This document shows positions 35,947-43,292 of a stretch of 64,000 bases of DNA, piece after piece (position 1 is the first letter of the stretch; every line of letters starts with the position of its first letter). The stretch is from Paenibacillus bovis. Its GTDB lineage: Bacteria; Bacillota; Bacilli; Paenibacillales; Paenibacillaceae. Location: assembly GCF_001421015.2 (NCBI RefSeq), contig NZ_CP013023.1, forward strand, positions 4,395,501 through 4,459,500. Reading direction: 5' to 3'. The translations under genes and the position numbers were made by a program. The notes beneath the pieces were generated by a model that saw nothing but the letters and a program-made list of their open reading frames with translations, was not told where the DNA came from and did not search any database.

Positions 35947-36897
35947 TCAAAAATATCCAGGAAGCGATGCTAAATCCATTAATCTCCGGATTTGCTCATC
36001 ATTTTGCCTTCTAAGAACCATTTGTGAAACTTTTAAAATAAATTGCTTTAGGCTCTTAAATGCTTCATCACTATACTTATCATCGCCCTGTTGTATTCTG
36101 TTTAACACAGCCATATTCCAAGCTAGATATTTTCCGGGAATTAAAATATCAGAAATGTCCTCCCATCCTGCATCAGCATACCCTATAGCACGGTACTTCC
36201 TTTTTAAGTCTTAGTCGCATTTCCTCTTACAGCACCAGAGAAAAGCAACATAAATATTAGTTTTAGGGTCTTCTTTAAAAACGATTATCCCATCTCCTTG
36301 AGGTAACAAATCCTTACCACAATTTTGACAGTATAAGGGCTCATACTCGGAGAAAATATTAGCCGGCTTTGGATGATCTTCTTCTCATTTTGAAAATGAA
36401 ACTGGAAAATACCTTTTAGCAATAGTTTTTCCCTTCGGATTTTCGAGAATCATTTTTTCAATAATTTCACGATCAAACACTTTTACATCGAAATGTCGTT
36501 TCAGACCTTCCAAATTTCTACCCAGTGGAGAACTAATTATCGTTGAATAAAAACCTATGAAACCCTGCGCACCGAAGGTTTCAACCCTTCCTTTAATATC
36601 TATTTCATCATTACTTTGAACCGCACTTCCAGAATGAGCTTTGTGTTTGCAACTCACGAGCCAATCAATTTCAGTATCACCAATAATCCCTTCCCTCTTC
36701 TCGCTTATTATTAAATCTCTCCCACCATCTTGACCTCTATCAGGGCCATCTTTAATTTCGAAGCCCAACATCATAAAAAAGTCTCGAGCAAACATTTCAA
36801 AAGTATCTTGTAATCCATTAGTAAGATTGGCCTGTGCAATCTCTTTGAAATCTAAAATTGGCATAATTTCATCCCTATCATTATTATTTAATAGCAT
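35947..36897 (-). pseudogene. cassette 5: Mrr-like restriction endonuclease with two in-frame stops
   Basis: One frame of 317 codons is broken by TGA at 36385-36387 and TAA at 36211-36213. The first part holds the PD-(D/E)xK nuclease core: GPDRGQDGGRDLII (catalytic Asp) and WLVSCKHKAHSGSAVQ (the xxK lysine). It continues to FDREIIEKMILENPKG. After TGA the same frame gives a cysteine-bearing domain (YCQNCGKDLLPQGDGIIVF; WCCKRKCD). After TAA it gives a helical tail ending RLMDLASLPGYF. ATG 36897 or 36864 (MPILDF) could start it. All three parts look coding, so these are recent nonsense changes or errors. Stop read-through cannot be excluded but is less likely. Confidence 0.8.
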
Positions 36898-36903
36898 TGA
36901 TTT

Positions 36904-36999
36904 CCGATAATGTTCCTGTATTCACGACCCGACGCATGTCGGGTGTCTGGCGAATGCCGGACCCAGGACGTATGCCCGCATCGTGAATATTATGTTATC
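36904..36999 (-). repeat. attC-like site 10
   Basis: GATAATGTTCCTGTATTCACG pairs with TCGTGAATATTATGTTATC. Central mini-hairpins are CCCGACGCATGTCGGG, TCTGGCGAATGCCGGA and GGACGTATGCCC. It is a typical full-length copy. Confidence 0.9.
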
Positions 37000-37013
37000 A
37001 GAAGTAATATGCT

Positions 37014-37565
37014 CTATAGATTATTTAATTCAGTAGCTATGTCCTCACTTATTAATCTATAGCCAATAAGAGCTACCCATAAAGAAAATAAAACTTGCTT
37101 TAAACTCTTCAATAAAGAATAATCATTCAAACCATTTCTATAAATGTCTACGCTTCTATCAAATCCTATTGCAAAAGTGTCTACAAATTTTTCAAATGTC
37201 TCCTCATCAAATTGAAAATCTAGCTCGTGAGCATATTTATTCCTTATCCTATTCAAAAAATTAATAGGCGCTTTTAAGTCGAGAGGAATCGCACCAATTG
37301 CTAATAAAATTTTTAGTGCGACATTAAAAGCTAATTTATCCCCTAGCTCTTGAGGATGTGTTAGCTTAGAATTTAATATTTCTGCCATTTCAAATTCAAT
37401 ATATAAATGCGATCTTAAAATAATTTGAAAATAATTTTCTCCTTCCGTTTCCAACATGAACTTCTCATATTGTTCTTCAAACTTATTAGCTATTACTTCT
37501 AGCTGATCTCCATATCTTTCATCAAGCTTTTTAGCTCTGATCATTAGTTCTTCTCTTCTATCCAT
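37014..37565 (-). CDS. cassette 4: HEPN-like helical protein
   Basis: A 183-residue all-helical protein with GAGGAGG before ATG. The RIRNKYAHEL segment (near residue 108) is the R-x4-H motif seen in HEPN and DUF4145/MAE-type proteins. The preceding region (YIEFEMAEILNSKL; LAFNVALKILLAIG) fits their helical bundle. HEPN proteins are commonly RNases in toxin-antitoxin and antiphage systems. Here it would be a one-gene unit without a visible antitoxin. Confidence 0.65.
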   Translation of the reverse strand: MDRREELMIRAKKLDERYGDQLEVIANKFEEQYEKFMLETEGENYFQIILRSHLYIEFEMAEILNSKLTHPQELGDKLAFNVALKILLAIGAIPLDLKAPINFLNRIRNKYAHELDFQFDEETFEKFVDTFAIGFDRSVDIYRNGLNDYSLLKSLKQVLFSLWVALIGYRLISEDIATELNNL

Positions 37566-37643
37566 TCTTTCCTCCTCATTTACTTTTAGAGTTTTATACT
37601 GCTGTTGATAATTTCTTAAAGTTCAATTAGTCCTGTATGATTT

Positions 37644-37740
37644 CTCATAACGTTGCTGTATTCACTACTCGACGTATGTCGAGTATCCGGCGTATGCCGG
37701 ATCAAGAGCGTATGTCTGCAGCATGAATATTATGTTATAC
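37644..37740 (-). repeat. attC-like site 11
   Basis: CTCATAACGTTGCTGTATTCAC pairs with GCATGAATATTATGTTATAC. Central hairpins are CTCGACGTATGTCGAG, TCCGGCGTATGCCGGA and GCGTATGTCTGC. A full-length copy. Confidence 0.9.
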
Positions 37741-37797
37741 GATGGAATCTCTTCTTTGAATGACTGTCATATTTTCTTCTTGAAATTTATTTTCATG

Positions 37798-39201
37798 TTA
37801 TTTAATATCTTTGTCTACAGAATTGTGCAATTTCAATCGCTCTTGAATACTACTTTCGACATATTTAAAAAATTCCTTATTGATTTCCCTTATTCTCTTC
37901 ATCAAGCTTTCTCTATCATTGTATTTTCTGTAAAAGTGTTTCCAAACACTTCTATCACCGTAATCGTATACTTCCCATCCCGTTTCATGAAATGTAATGA
38001 ATTTATAAAATACAGTAACTTTATACCGTGAAATAAGAAATACTACGTTGCATTGGTAAGGAGCTAATGCCTGATGAATTGGATTCAATTTGACCTTTAA
38101 AGAATCGAAAGTAGTGTTTAGTCTTGTAGAAATTCCTACAAATTCGATTTTGGGATTTATAAACGGCAGCGTAATACCATAGACATTATTATTATTAATC
38201 TTTTCTGTCTCTATTTCCAGAAAATAATCGTTAGAATTTTTATCGACCCATTTAGCAATAGCATCTATATCTAAAATATCTACATAATTAGATACCTCTA
38301 TTACTTCTAAAGAAAATATTTCTTTGAAAAATTCAATATTTATTAATTCATTAAATTCTTCTTTTATTTCACTTAAAATTTGATCTATCTCTTCCTTAGA
38401 TACATATGATTGGGATAATCTTTTAATCGATTCAACCAGTGAAACTTCTTCTTTCTCCACATCCACAATTTGTTTTTCATATTTTGTTATGTCTATATTC
38501 TTAATGGTTTCTGTAATACTACAAAACACATCACTCATGGCCCCCTGAGTAACAAAGTAAGGAGTTTGCTTACTTGACTGCGCGAACTTATCTTTTACAT
38601 ACTCTATAATGCTTGAATAGCTAATTTCATTTCCTCTGTAGGTTAGAATAGCTTCGGCAAAACTCTTTGTAAAATCACTAATTGTGTTCACATAAGAGAA
38701 CTGATCGCTATGAGACGAAAACATAAAATACAAATTATTAATTGCTTTTTTTTGCTCGAAAATTTGAGATACTTCTAAATCTCCTTTGATATAAGGTATT
38801 CCAGAGTTACATGCGTCTACTACTTTTACAGTTAATTTTGGATTAATATTTCTTATTTGTTGATCAATAAAATTATTCGAGAGTGTTGTGGTATTATAAT
38901 GCTGACTCGAATAATCTGTTAAAGCAAATTTAAGGTCTTCTTCATCCATATCATAAGCCCCATGTCCAGTATAATAAAAGAAAAGTTCTCCAATTTCTTC
39001 TCCTTTTATTCTAGAAAAAAAGGTTGTTAAATTTTCTTTTACACTTAAAGAATCAGTATTCTCATGAATCTGTAGGATCTCTGTATATTTATTTGTAGAC
39101 CTTAGGATCTCTGCTATAAGTTTATAATCATTCTCACAACCTGGTAACGACGTAATATTGTTGTACTCTGACACGGCTATTACTATAGCTAGGTTTTTCA
39201 T
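37798..39201 (-). CDS. cassette 3: caspase-like (C14) peptidase
   Basis: A 467-residue protein starting after GAGGAGG. The N-terminal half is a caspase/metacaspase-like peptidase. It has the opening LAIVIAVSEYNNITSLPGC, the catalytic His in FFYYTGHGAYD (His80), and the catalytic Cys in VVDACNSG (Cys131), followed by the MFSSHSDQFSYV segment. The C-terminal half (about 230-467) is a charged, helical region of unknown kind with a short beta domain. Caspase-like proteases are effectors in several bacterial defence and cell-death systems; a target or sensor is not visible here. It is the longest cassette and the best candidate effector. Confidence 0.85.
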   Translation of the reverse strand: MKNLAIVIAVSEYNNITSLPGCENDYKLIAEILRSTNKYTEILQIHENTDSLSVKENLTTFFSRIKGEEIGELFFYYTGHGAYDMDEEDLKFALTDYSSQHYNTTTLSNNFIDQQIRNINPKLTVKVVDACNSGIPYIKGDLEVSQIFEQKKAINNLYFMFSSHSDQFSYVNTISDFTKSFAEAILTYRGNEISYSSIIEYVKDKFAQSSKQTPYFVTQGAMSDVFCSITETIKNIDITKYEKQIVDVEKEEVSLVESIKRLSQSYVSKEEIDQILSEIKEEFNELINIEFFKEIFSLEVIEVSNYVDILDIDAIAKWVDKNSNDYFLEIETEKINNNNVYGITLPFINPKIEFVGISTRLNTTFDSLKVKLNPIHQALAPYQCNVVFLISRYKVTVFYKFITFHETGWEVYDYGDRSVWKHFYRKYNDRESLMKRIREINKEFFKYVESSIQERLKLHNSVDKDIK

Positions 39202-39235
39202 TTTAAAATCCTCCTCTATTTAAGTTTGATTCTGT

Positions 39236-39332
39236 CGTATAACGTTCCTATATTCACGACCGGACGTATGTCGGGTATCCAGCGAATGCCGGATTAAGGA
39301 CGTATGTCCGTAGCGTGAATATTATGTTATGT
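39236..39332 (-). repeat. attC-like site 12
   Basis: GTATAACGTTCCTATATTCACG pairs with GCGTGAATATTATGTTATG. Central hairpins are CCGGACGTATGTCGGG, TCCAGCGAATGCCGGA and GGACGTATGTCC. A full-length copy. Confidence 0.9.
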
Positions 39333-39343
39333 GATGGTTAATT

Positions 39344-40066
39344 TCAGTCATTAAAAACACTTTCAATCACTTCAATAATTACCTTGTCTAACCAAGTCGT
39401 AGCTTGTTTATAATCCTCCGCTACTCTCCTCAATAGAACTGATGGATGTGATTTTAAATTTATATCAAAATTAGACAGTGTGGTTTCATCAGGTGAATTA
39501 CGATGGGTCATCTTATTTCTATAAATATTTACTTCCTTATGATTCCCAATCCATCTTTTATCATTTTCATATTTACCATCAGAAATTTCATTAAAATAGT
39601 CCACTAACCTCTGGGCACTTTCTTTAATATTCATATCATCTGATTTTGAAAGATTTTCAAAAAACTTATAGTAATTAATTTTATTGTTTTTTATTTCACA
39701 CTTATATAATAAATTATATATCTGTGCCAATAGATCCCATAAAGTCGCTATTCTAAATATTCCATTTTCTATATAATAATATGCTTTAACTTCATCTTTC
39801 GAACTAGGTTTAAACAAATCAAATTTATCGTAGATATCTGTGTTATAAGTCAAATCAATTGCCTTATCCAATGAGTAATTTATCTTGTCACACAAATTCA
39901 AAAAAGTTGCTATTAGCGCTTTATACTCAAAAATAATGCTATAATGGTTGTCTCCTGTCATGCCAAAAATAACTTTATTTTCTCCGAACGTTATACCAAG
40001 CTCATATTTATCAGGATTAATTTCGACTAGCTGACTTTTTAAATACTTAATTTCATTCTCTCTCAT
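39344..40066 (-). CDS. cassette 2: HEPN-like (Cthe_2314-type) protein
   Basis: The start at 40066 (MRENEIKYLKSQL) is taken because GGAGG lies 8 nt upstream; a further in-frame ATG at 40093 exists. About 240 residues, very AT-rich, almost entirely helical. Near residue 195 it carries YRNKMTHRNSP, the R-x4-H motif of Cthe_2314-like HEPN proteins. YYIENGIFRIATLWDLLAQIYN in two pieces fits the same family. Likely an RNase or a regulator in conflict systems. No partner is adjacent. Confidence 0.65.
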   Translation of the reverse strand: MRENEIKYLKSQLVEINPDKYELGITFGENKVIFGMTGDNHYSIIFEYKALIATFLNLCDKINYSLDKAIDLTYNTDIYDKFDLFKPSSKDEVKAYYYIENGIFRIATLWDLLAQIYNLLYKCEIKNNKINYYKFFENLSKSDDMNIKESAQRLVDYFNEISDGKYENDKRWIGNHKEVNIYRNKMTHRNSPDETTLSNFDINLKSHPSVLLRRVAEDYKQATTWLDKVIIEVIESVFND

Positions 40067-40107
40067 TGAATATTCCTCCAACTCTTTAGTCATTGAAATT
40101 AACTGTC

Positions 40108-40203
40108 ACATAACATTCCTGTATTCACGATCCGACGACTGTCGGGTATCCGGCGAATGCCGAATCAAAGGCGTATGCCCGCAGCGTAAATATTATGTTA
40201 TAC
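40108..40203 (-). repeat. attC-like site 13
   Basis: ACATAACATTCCTGTATTCACG pairs with GCGTAAATATTATGTTATAC. Central hairpins are CCGACGACTGTCGGG, TCCGGCGAATGCCGA and GGCGTATGCCC. The left inner arm has one mismatch (GTAAATA). It is the first site downstream of cassette 1. Confidence 0.9.
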
Positions 40204-40290
40204 AGAGTTAATATCTTATTTGAACTACCATTTACTTTTAAATTTTTAATACACAATTAAATTTACGTAATATTCTCTTTGAGCAATGAC

Positions 40291-41067
40291 TTATTGAGTA
40301 TCTTTCCTTCTTACAAGAAACTCTATCATTTGCTTCATCACTTCAACTCTTATTGATTCATCACTCGTGTCTTCAACGAGTTTAAAACACAATAATATAT
40401 TTTGAACATCTAAAAGGCTGTCATGATAATCTTTCAATTGAAGAACGGTTCTATTGTAAAGATAAAACATCAAAGCAGAGATAACTTCTACCAATACTCC
40501 TGAACCAGTAACTAAGTAAGATATATTACCCAAGTCATCAAATAAATAGGAAAAAATCAAACCTCCTGAAATTAAAAGGACCCCAAAAATGCTCATAATC
40601 AGAGAAGAATTAAAAGATTTCCTATTACTATTTTTTACTAGATCATAATAATCTTCTAAATTCCGAAGATTGATTGCTACCAAATCATCAAAATATCTTG
40701 TTGCTTTTTGGGCTCCTGCCATTTTATCTTTTTCTTCTAACTGTTTCTCTAGCATCCTAATTTCAGCCTCATAATTACTTTGCTTTGTACTAGAAAAGCT
40801 AGCAGCAAACATGAGTCCTGAAAATACAGCTAGTGAACTGCTTAGATATACATTCATAGGTATTAACTTGAAAATTCCTAAACAACTTACTACTGTTAAC
40901 ACCGCAAAAAATACTCTCAATCCTACTGTTAAATTTCTATCGTTGGATTTTTCAATAGTTAATTTTATTAACCTAGCCTCCAAAAAGTTAGCTGCCACCG
41001 GATTGTTGACCGTAATAGTGGCTCCAATTGAAGCATTACTATTTTCCTCTTGATTATTTGAACTCAC
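40291..41067 (-). CDS. cassette 1: membrane protein, TRADD-N-associated/SLATT-like
   Basis: A 258-residue protein with two pairs of membrane segments: about 47-90 (GLRVFFAVLTVVSCLGIF; LAVFSGLMFAASF) and 150-205 (SLIMSIFGVLLISGGLIF; VTGSGVLVEVISALMFYLY). A coiled coil lies between them (YEAEIRMLEKQLEEKDKM). The RNLEDYYDLVKNSNRKSF stretch before the second pair resembles membrane domains found with TRADD-N or SLATT proteins, which act as pore-forming effectors in bacterial conflict systems. This family reading is tentative. It is the first cassette after the attI-like site. Confidence 0.6.
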   Translation of the reverse strand: MSSNNQEENSNASIGATITVNNPVAANFLEARLIKLTIEKSNDRNLTVGLRVFFAVLTVVSCLGIFKLIPMNVYLSSSLAVFSGLMFAASFSSTKQSNYEAEIRMLEKQLEEKDKMAGAQKATRYFDDLVAINLRNLEDYYDLVKNSNRKSFNSSLIMSIFGVLLISGGLIFSYLFDDLGNISYLVTGSGVLVEVISALMFYLYNRTVLQLKDYHDSLLDVQNILLCFKLVEDTSDESIRVEVMKQMIEFLVRRKDTQ

Positions 41068-41091
41068 TTTATTCTCCTTTATAGTAATTTT

Positions 41092-41150
41092 GTGTAACGT
41101 AATATTTACGAACTTCTGTAATAACTCTCATATCGTTATATTCACGAACT
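41092..41150 (-). other. attI-like site
   Basis: TGTAACGTAATATTTACGAAC at 41093-41113 copies the right-hand half of the cassette sites (compare ATAACATAATATTCACG in site 9). A second half, CGTTATATTCACGAAC, lies at 41134-41149. No matching left halves follow. A simple site with core GTTACAC on the minus strand, directly upstream of cassette 1 and next to the recombinase, is where an attI would be expected. The assignment is inference from position and sequence. Confidence 0.5.
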
Positions 41151-41208
41151 CCATAAATCCCCAACCTATCGCAGTATTCTCGAATCTCTTACACAGTCTT
41201 TAGAAGCC

Positions 41209-41872
41209 TTACATCCGATCAAGCGGACTTTGAATATTCCCAATATTACGCTTGCTCACATGCGTGTAACGTTCGTTGTTCGTATACTCTGATGTTCCAG
41301 CAGCTCCTGAATATAGCGAAGATCTGTTCCATTTTCTAGCAAATGGGTAGCAAAAGAATGTCTTAACGAGTGGATACTCACCTGATTGCGAATTCCGCCT
41401 TGAATAAGCGCCTTCTCAAATACTTTCTGTGCAGATCATTCGGTGAGATGACGTCCTGTTCGCTGCCCCGGAAATAGCCAGACGATTGGCTTTTCCAGTT
41501 CTATGTATTGCTTTAAGACAGAAGCCGCTACTTCAGATAATAGTGTCTGACGATCTTTTCTACTCTTCCCCTGACGGAAACGAATCACATTTCGTTCATG
41601 ATCTCAATCTTCTATACGAATATGCACAACCTCGCTTACTCGGAGACCTGCCGTATACGTTAGATACAGAATAGCCTGATGTTTGATATTAACGACACTT
41701 TTTAACAAACGCACTACTTCTTCCAGCAATAGCACACCTGGCAGCTTACTTTCCTTTTGGGATGAACATCCGCTCACTTTTGAGCATCATATTGTTCTAG
41801 TGGTACTCCGATTCGTTGATTATTTAAATAAGTCAGATAAATATTTATTATAGCCTCCTCATATTATCATCT
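41209..41872 (-). pseudogene. decayed tyrosine recombinase at the array head
   Basis: Minus-strand fragments spell a XerC/D-type catalytic domain. They are LPGVLLLEEVVRLLKSV, then the box I arginine region LYLTYTAGLRVSEVV, RQGKSRKDRQTLL, PIVWLFPGQRTGRHLTE, the box [27 protein letters not shown], and [19 protein letters not shown]. Two in-frame TGA codons follow RIED and HLTE. A one-base loss separates the Tyr-containing end, and the N-terminal core-binding domain is shifted or missing. The spacing from WLFPG to SIHSLRH is short, so the segment that marks classical IntI is not present. The SPLD end is shared with IntI and related recombinases. It reads the same way as the cassettes. Confidence 0.85.
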
Positions 41873-41902
41873 ATTCCAATATTTTGGAATTAATTTTTCA
41901 AT

Positions 41903-41942
41903 AAAAAAAAGGACTTATAGATGATATACATCTAAAAATCCT
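41903..41942 (-). terminator. intrinsic terminator
   Basis: On the minus strand AGGA...TAGATG pairs with CATCTA...TCCT and runs into T8. It ends the transcript of the hypothetical gene at 42083-42538 and isolates the recombinase remnant from it. Confidence 0.7.
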
Positions 41943-42082
41943 GATTCTTTAAGCACTTAATATCATATTTGTAAAACACACTATATTACCTATCTGCTTG
42001 GTTCTAAAGACCGGTAAATATTCCGTTTTTATTTATGTTCCAATGTATAATCGTTCCTCTAAGAGAAGCGAACCGGTAGATT

Positions 42083-42538
42083 TCATTTCGTATGATTTAT
42101 AATATTTTGAAGCTCATCAAGCTTTTGTCTGAGTTCTTCCGCAACTTCTAACATGTGATTCCGAGAAAAAACAAATTCTTTGTCAGTCGAAACATTCTGA
42201 TCTTTGAAGGGAATTTGTTCCGTTAACCAAGTGATATTCTCCTCTTTATGAATAACTTCGACATAATAACTTCCGCAGCCAAATATGCCACAAGTAAATG
42301 TGAATAAAGGATATTTTCCAGGACGAAGCAAGGAATTGAAAAATTCTTCTATTACCAAAATTTCTTCCTGTGCCAGTTTATTACCGTTAATTTAAAGGAA
42401 GAGCTCCCAATCGATAACAGATATCATACGGACTTTGACTTTGCTTATATTTTTGTATACTTTTTTGACATCGACTTTCATTTCAATAGATAGCTTATCG
42501 TATTCAAAATCATCATTTCTGTTTGAGGAGACCGACAT
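42083..42538 (-). pseudogene. hypothetical gene with in-frame TAA
   Basis: The frame opens at 42538 after GAGG (MSVSSNRNDDFEYDKLSIEM) and reaches TAA near 42395. It then continues in the same frame with INGNKLAQEEILVIEEFF and FTFTCGIFGCGSYYVEVIH to 42083. The joined protein is 151 residues. The run GIFGCGSYYVEV and the acidic helix at the end recall small immunity proteins; no family is named. An AAA-to-TAA change would explain the stop. Confidence 0.65.
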
Positions 42539-42585
42539 ACTTTACCTCATAATCTGCGTATCAAACAACTATGTTTTGAGAAAAT

Positions 42586-43221
42586 TTATTTTTTCAGATC
42601 CCAAGGCGCTTCTTTCCAAACGGCTTTGTCAGCGATATACAAATGATCACTAGTTTGCGTATGCATAAATTCTTCTTCTTCCAGATCTTTGTATACTGTC
42701 TGCAACCATTTGGGAATGATAGCTGCATCAAATACATACAAGTTCTCATACTGATTCGTTACGATAGCTTCCCACGGTAAGCCATCCGTCACTTCATTTG
42801 TAAAATAAACGTCGGTTTGAGTGAACTCTTCTGCCAAAGCGCACATCATCTGCCATAGCAGCGATCTGTAAGTTTCTTTTATTTCGCCTGTTACATTATC
42901 CATTTCATCAATCTCTTCTGTCCATAATAGAATAGAAATCTCCATCCAATTCGTAGTAAGCTCCGGTATAACTTCCGGAGTCCAACCCATAATATATGGG
43001 CGTACATGTATAGTATGCTCTTGATATTCGTACTCCTGGGTAGCCGTGCTGCTACCTTTGTACATAAAGTCCTTATTCGTAACCCCTCCTTCCAAAAGGT
43101 CGAGGAAGTATGCAGGATCAATATTGAGCTTGAGGAGCACAGATATAAAGGAGCGTAATATATCTTTATAACTTTTTTCATCACACGGTATGTAGGTTTG
43201 AATATGAGAGTATTCGGGCAT
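42586..43221 (-). CDS. hypothetical protein
   Basis: About 211 residues. The ATG at 43221 (MPEYSHIQ) is preferred because GGGAGG is 6 nt away. It is an acidic alpha/beta protein (YKDILRSFISVLLKL; WMEISILLWTEEIDEM; WQMMCALAEEFTQTDVYFTNEV; LPWEAIVTNQYENLYVFDA). It reminds of suppressor-of-fused or immunity-type folds, but no family is recognised. It is the last gene of a leftward set. Confidence 0.65.
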   Translation of the reverse strand: MPEYSHIQTYIPCDEKSYKDILRSFISVLLKLNIDPAYFLDLLEGGVTNKDFMYKGSSTATQEYEYQEHTIHVRPYIMGWTPEVIPELTTNWMEISILLWTEEIDEMDNVTGEIKETYRSLLWQMMCALAEEFTQTDVYFTNEVTDGLPWEAIVTNQYENLYVFDAAIIPKWLQTVYKDLEEEEFMHTQTSDHLYIADKAVWKEAPWDLKK

Positions 43222-43292
43222 TTGCATCCTCCCTTTCGCTGGCTTTGCTTATGATTTATGGATTACATATTCCAATCTATTCACTAATGATC

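Larger units (their letters stand above)
30447..41150 (-). mobile_element. integron-like gene-cassette array
   Basis: Thirteen one-gene units, all on the minus strand, are each followed by a related imperfect palindrome of about 75-115 bp. The palindromes have outer TAAC/GTTA ends and inner TATTCACG/CGTGAATA arms. Start codons lie tens of bases from one palindrome and stops lie close to the next, the compact layout of integron cassettes. The genes are unrelated to each other and clearly more AT-rich than the flanks. An attI-like site and a decayed tyrosine recombinase stand at the promoter-proximal (right) end. Established knowledge: attC sites have RYYYAAC and GTTRRRY ends with an inner inverted repeat. 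Naming this an integron is inference, because the recombinase is degenerate and lacks the IntI-specific patch. Confidence 0.75.

Noticed and set aside
35947..36897. Selenocysteine or programmed recoding at the TGA
   Set aside because: A second stop (TAA) follows in the same gene and no selenocysteine-type element is evident; decay or error is simpler.
30447..41150. CRISPR array
   Set aside because: The repeats are 75-115 bp, imperfect, 0.4-1.6 kb apart, and the material between them is protein-coding.
30447..41150. Intergenic repeats as simple bidirectional terminators
   Set aside because: Most copies lack U-tracts after the stem, the outer ends follow attC core rules, and the arms are conserved in sequence and not only in pairing.
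41486..41674. Plus-strand open frame of 62 codons at the array head
   Set aside because: It is the shadow of the recombinase catalytic domain on the opposite strand.
41209..41872. Classical integron integrase IntI
   Set aside because: The IntI-specific insertion between the lysine region and the HxxR box is not visible; only a XerC/D-like spacing is seen.
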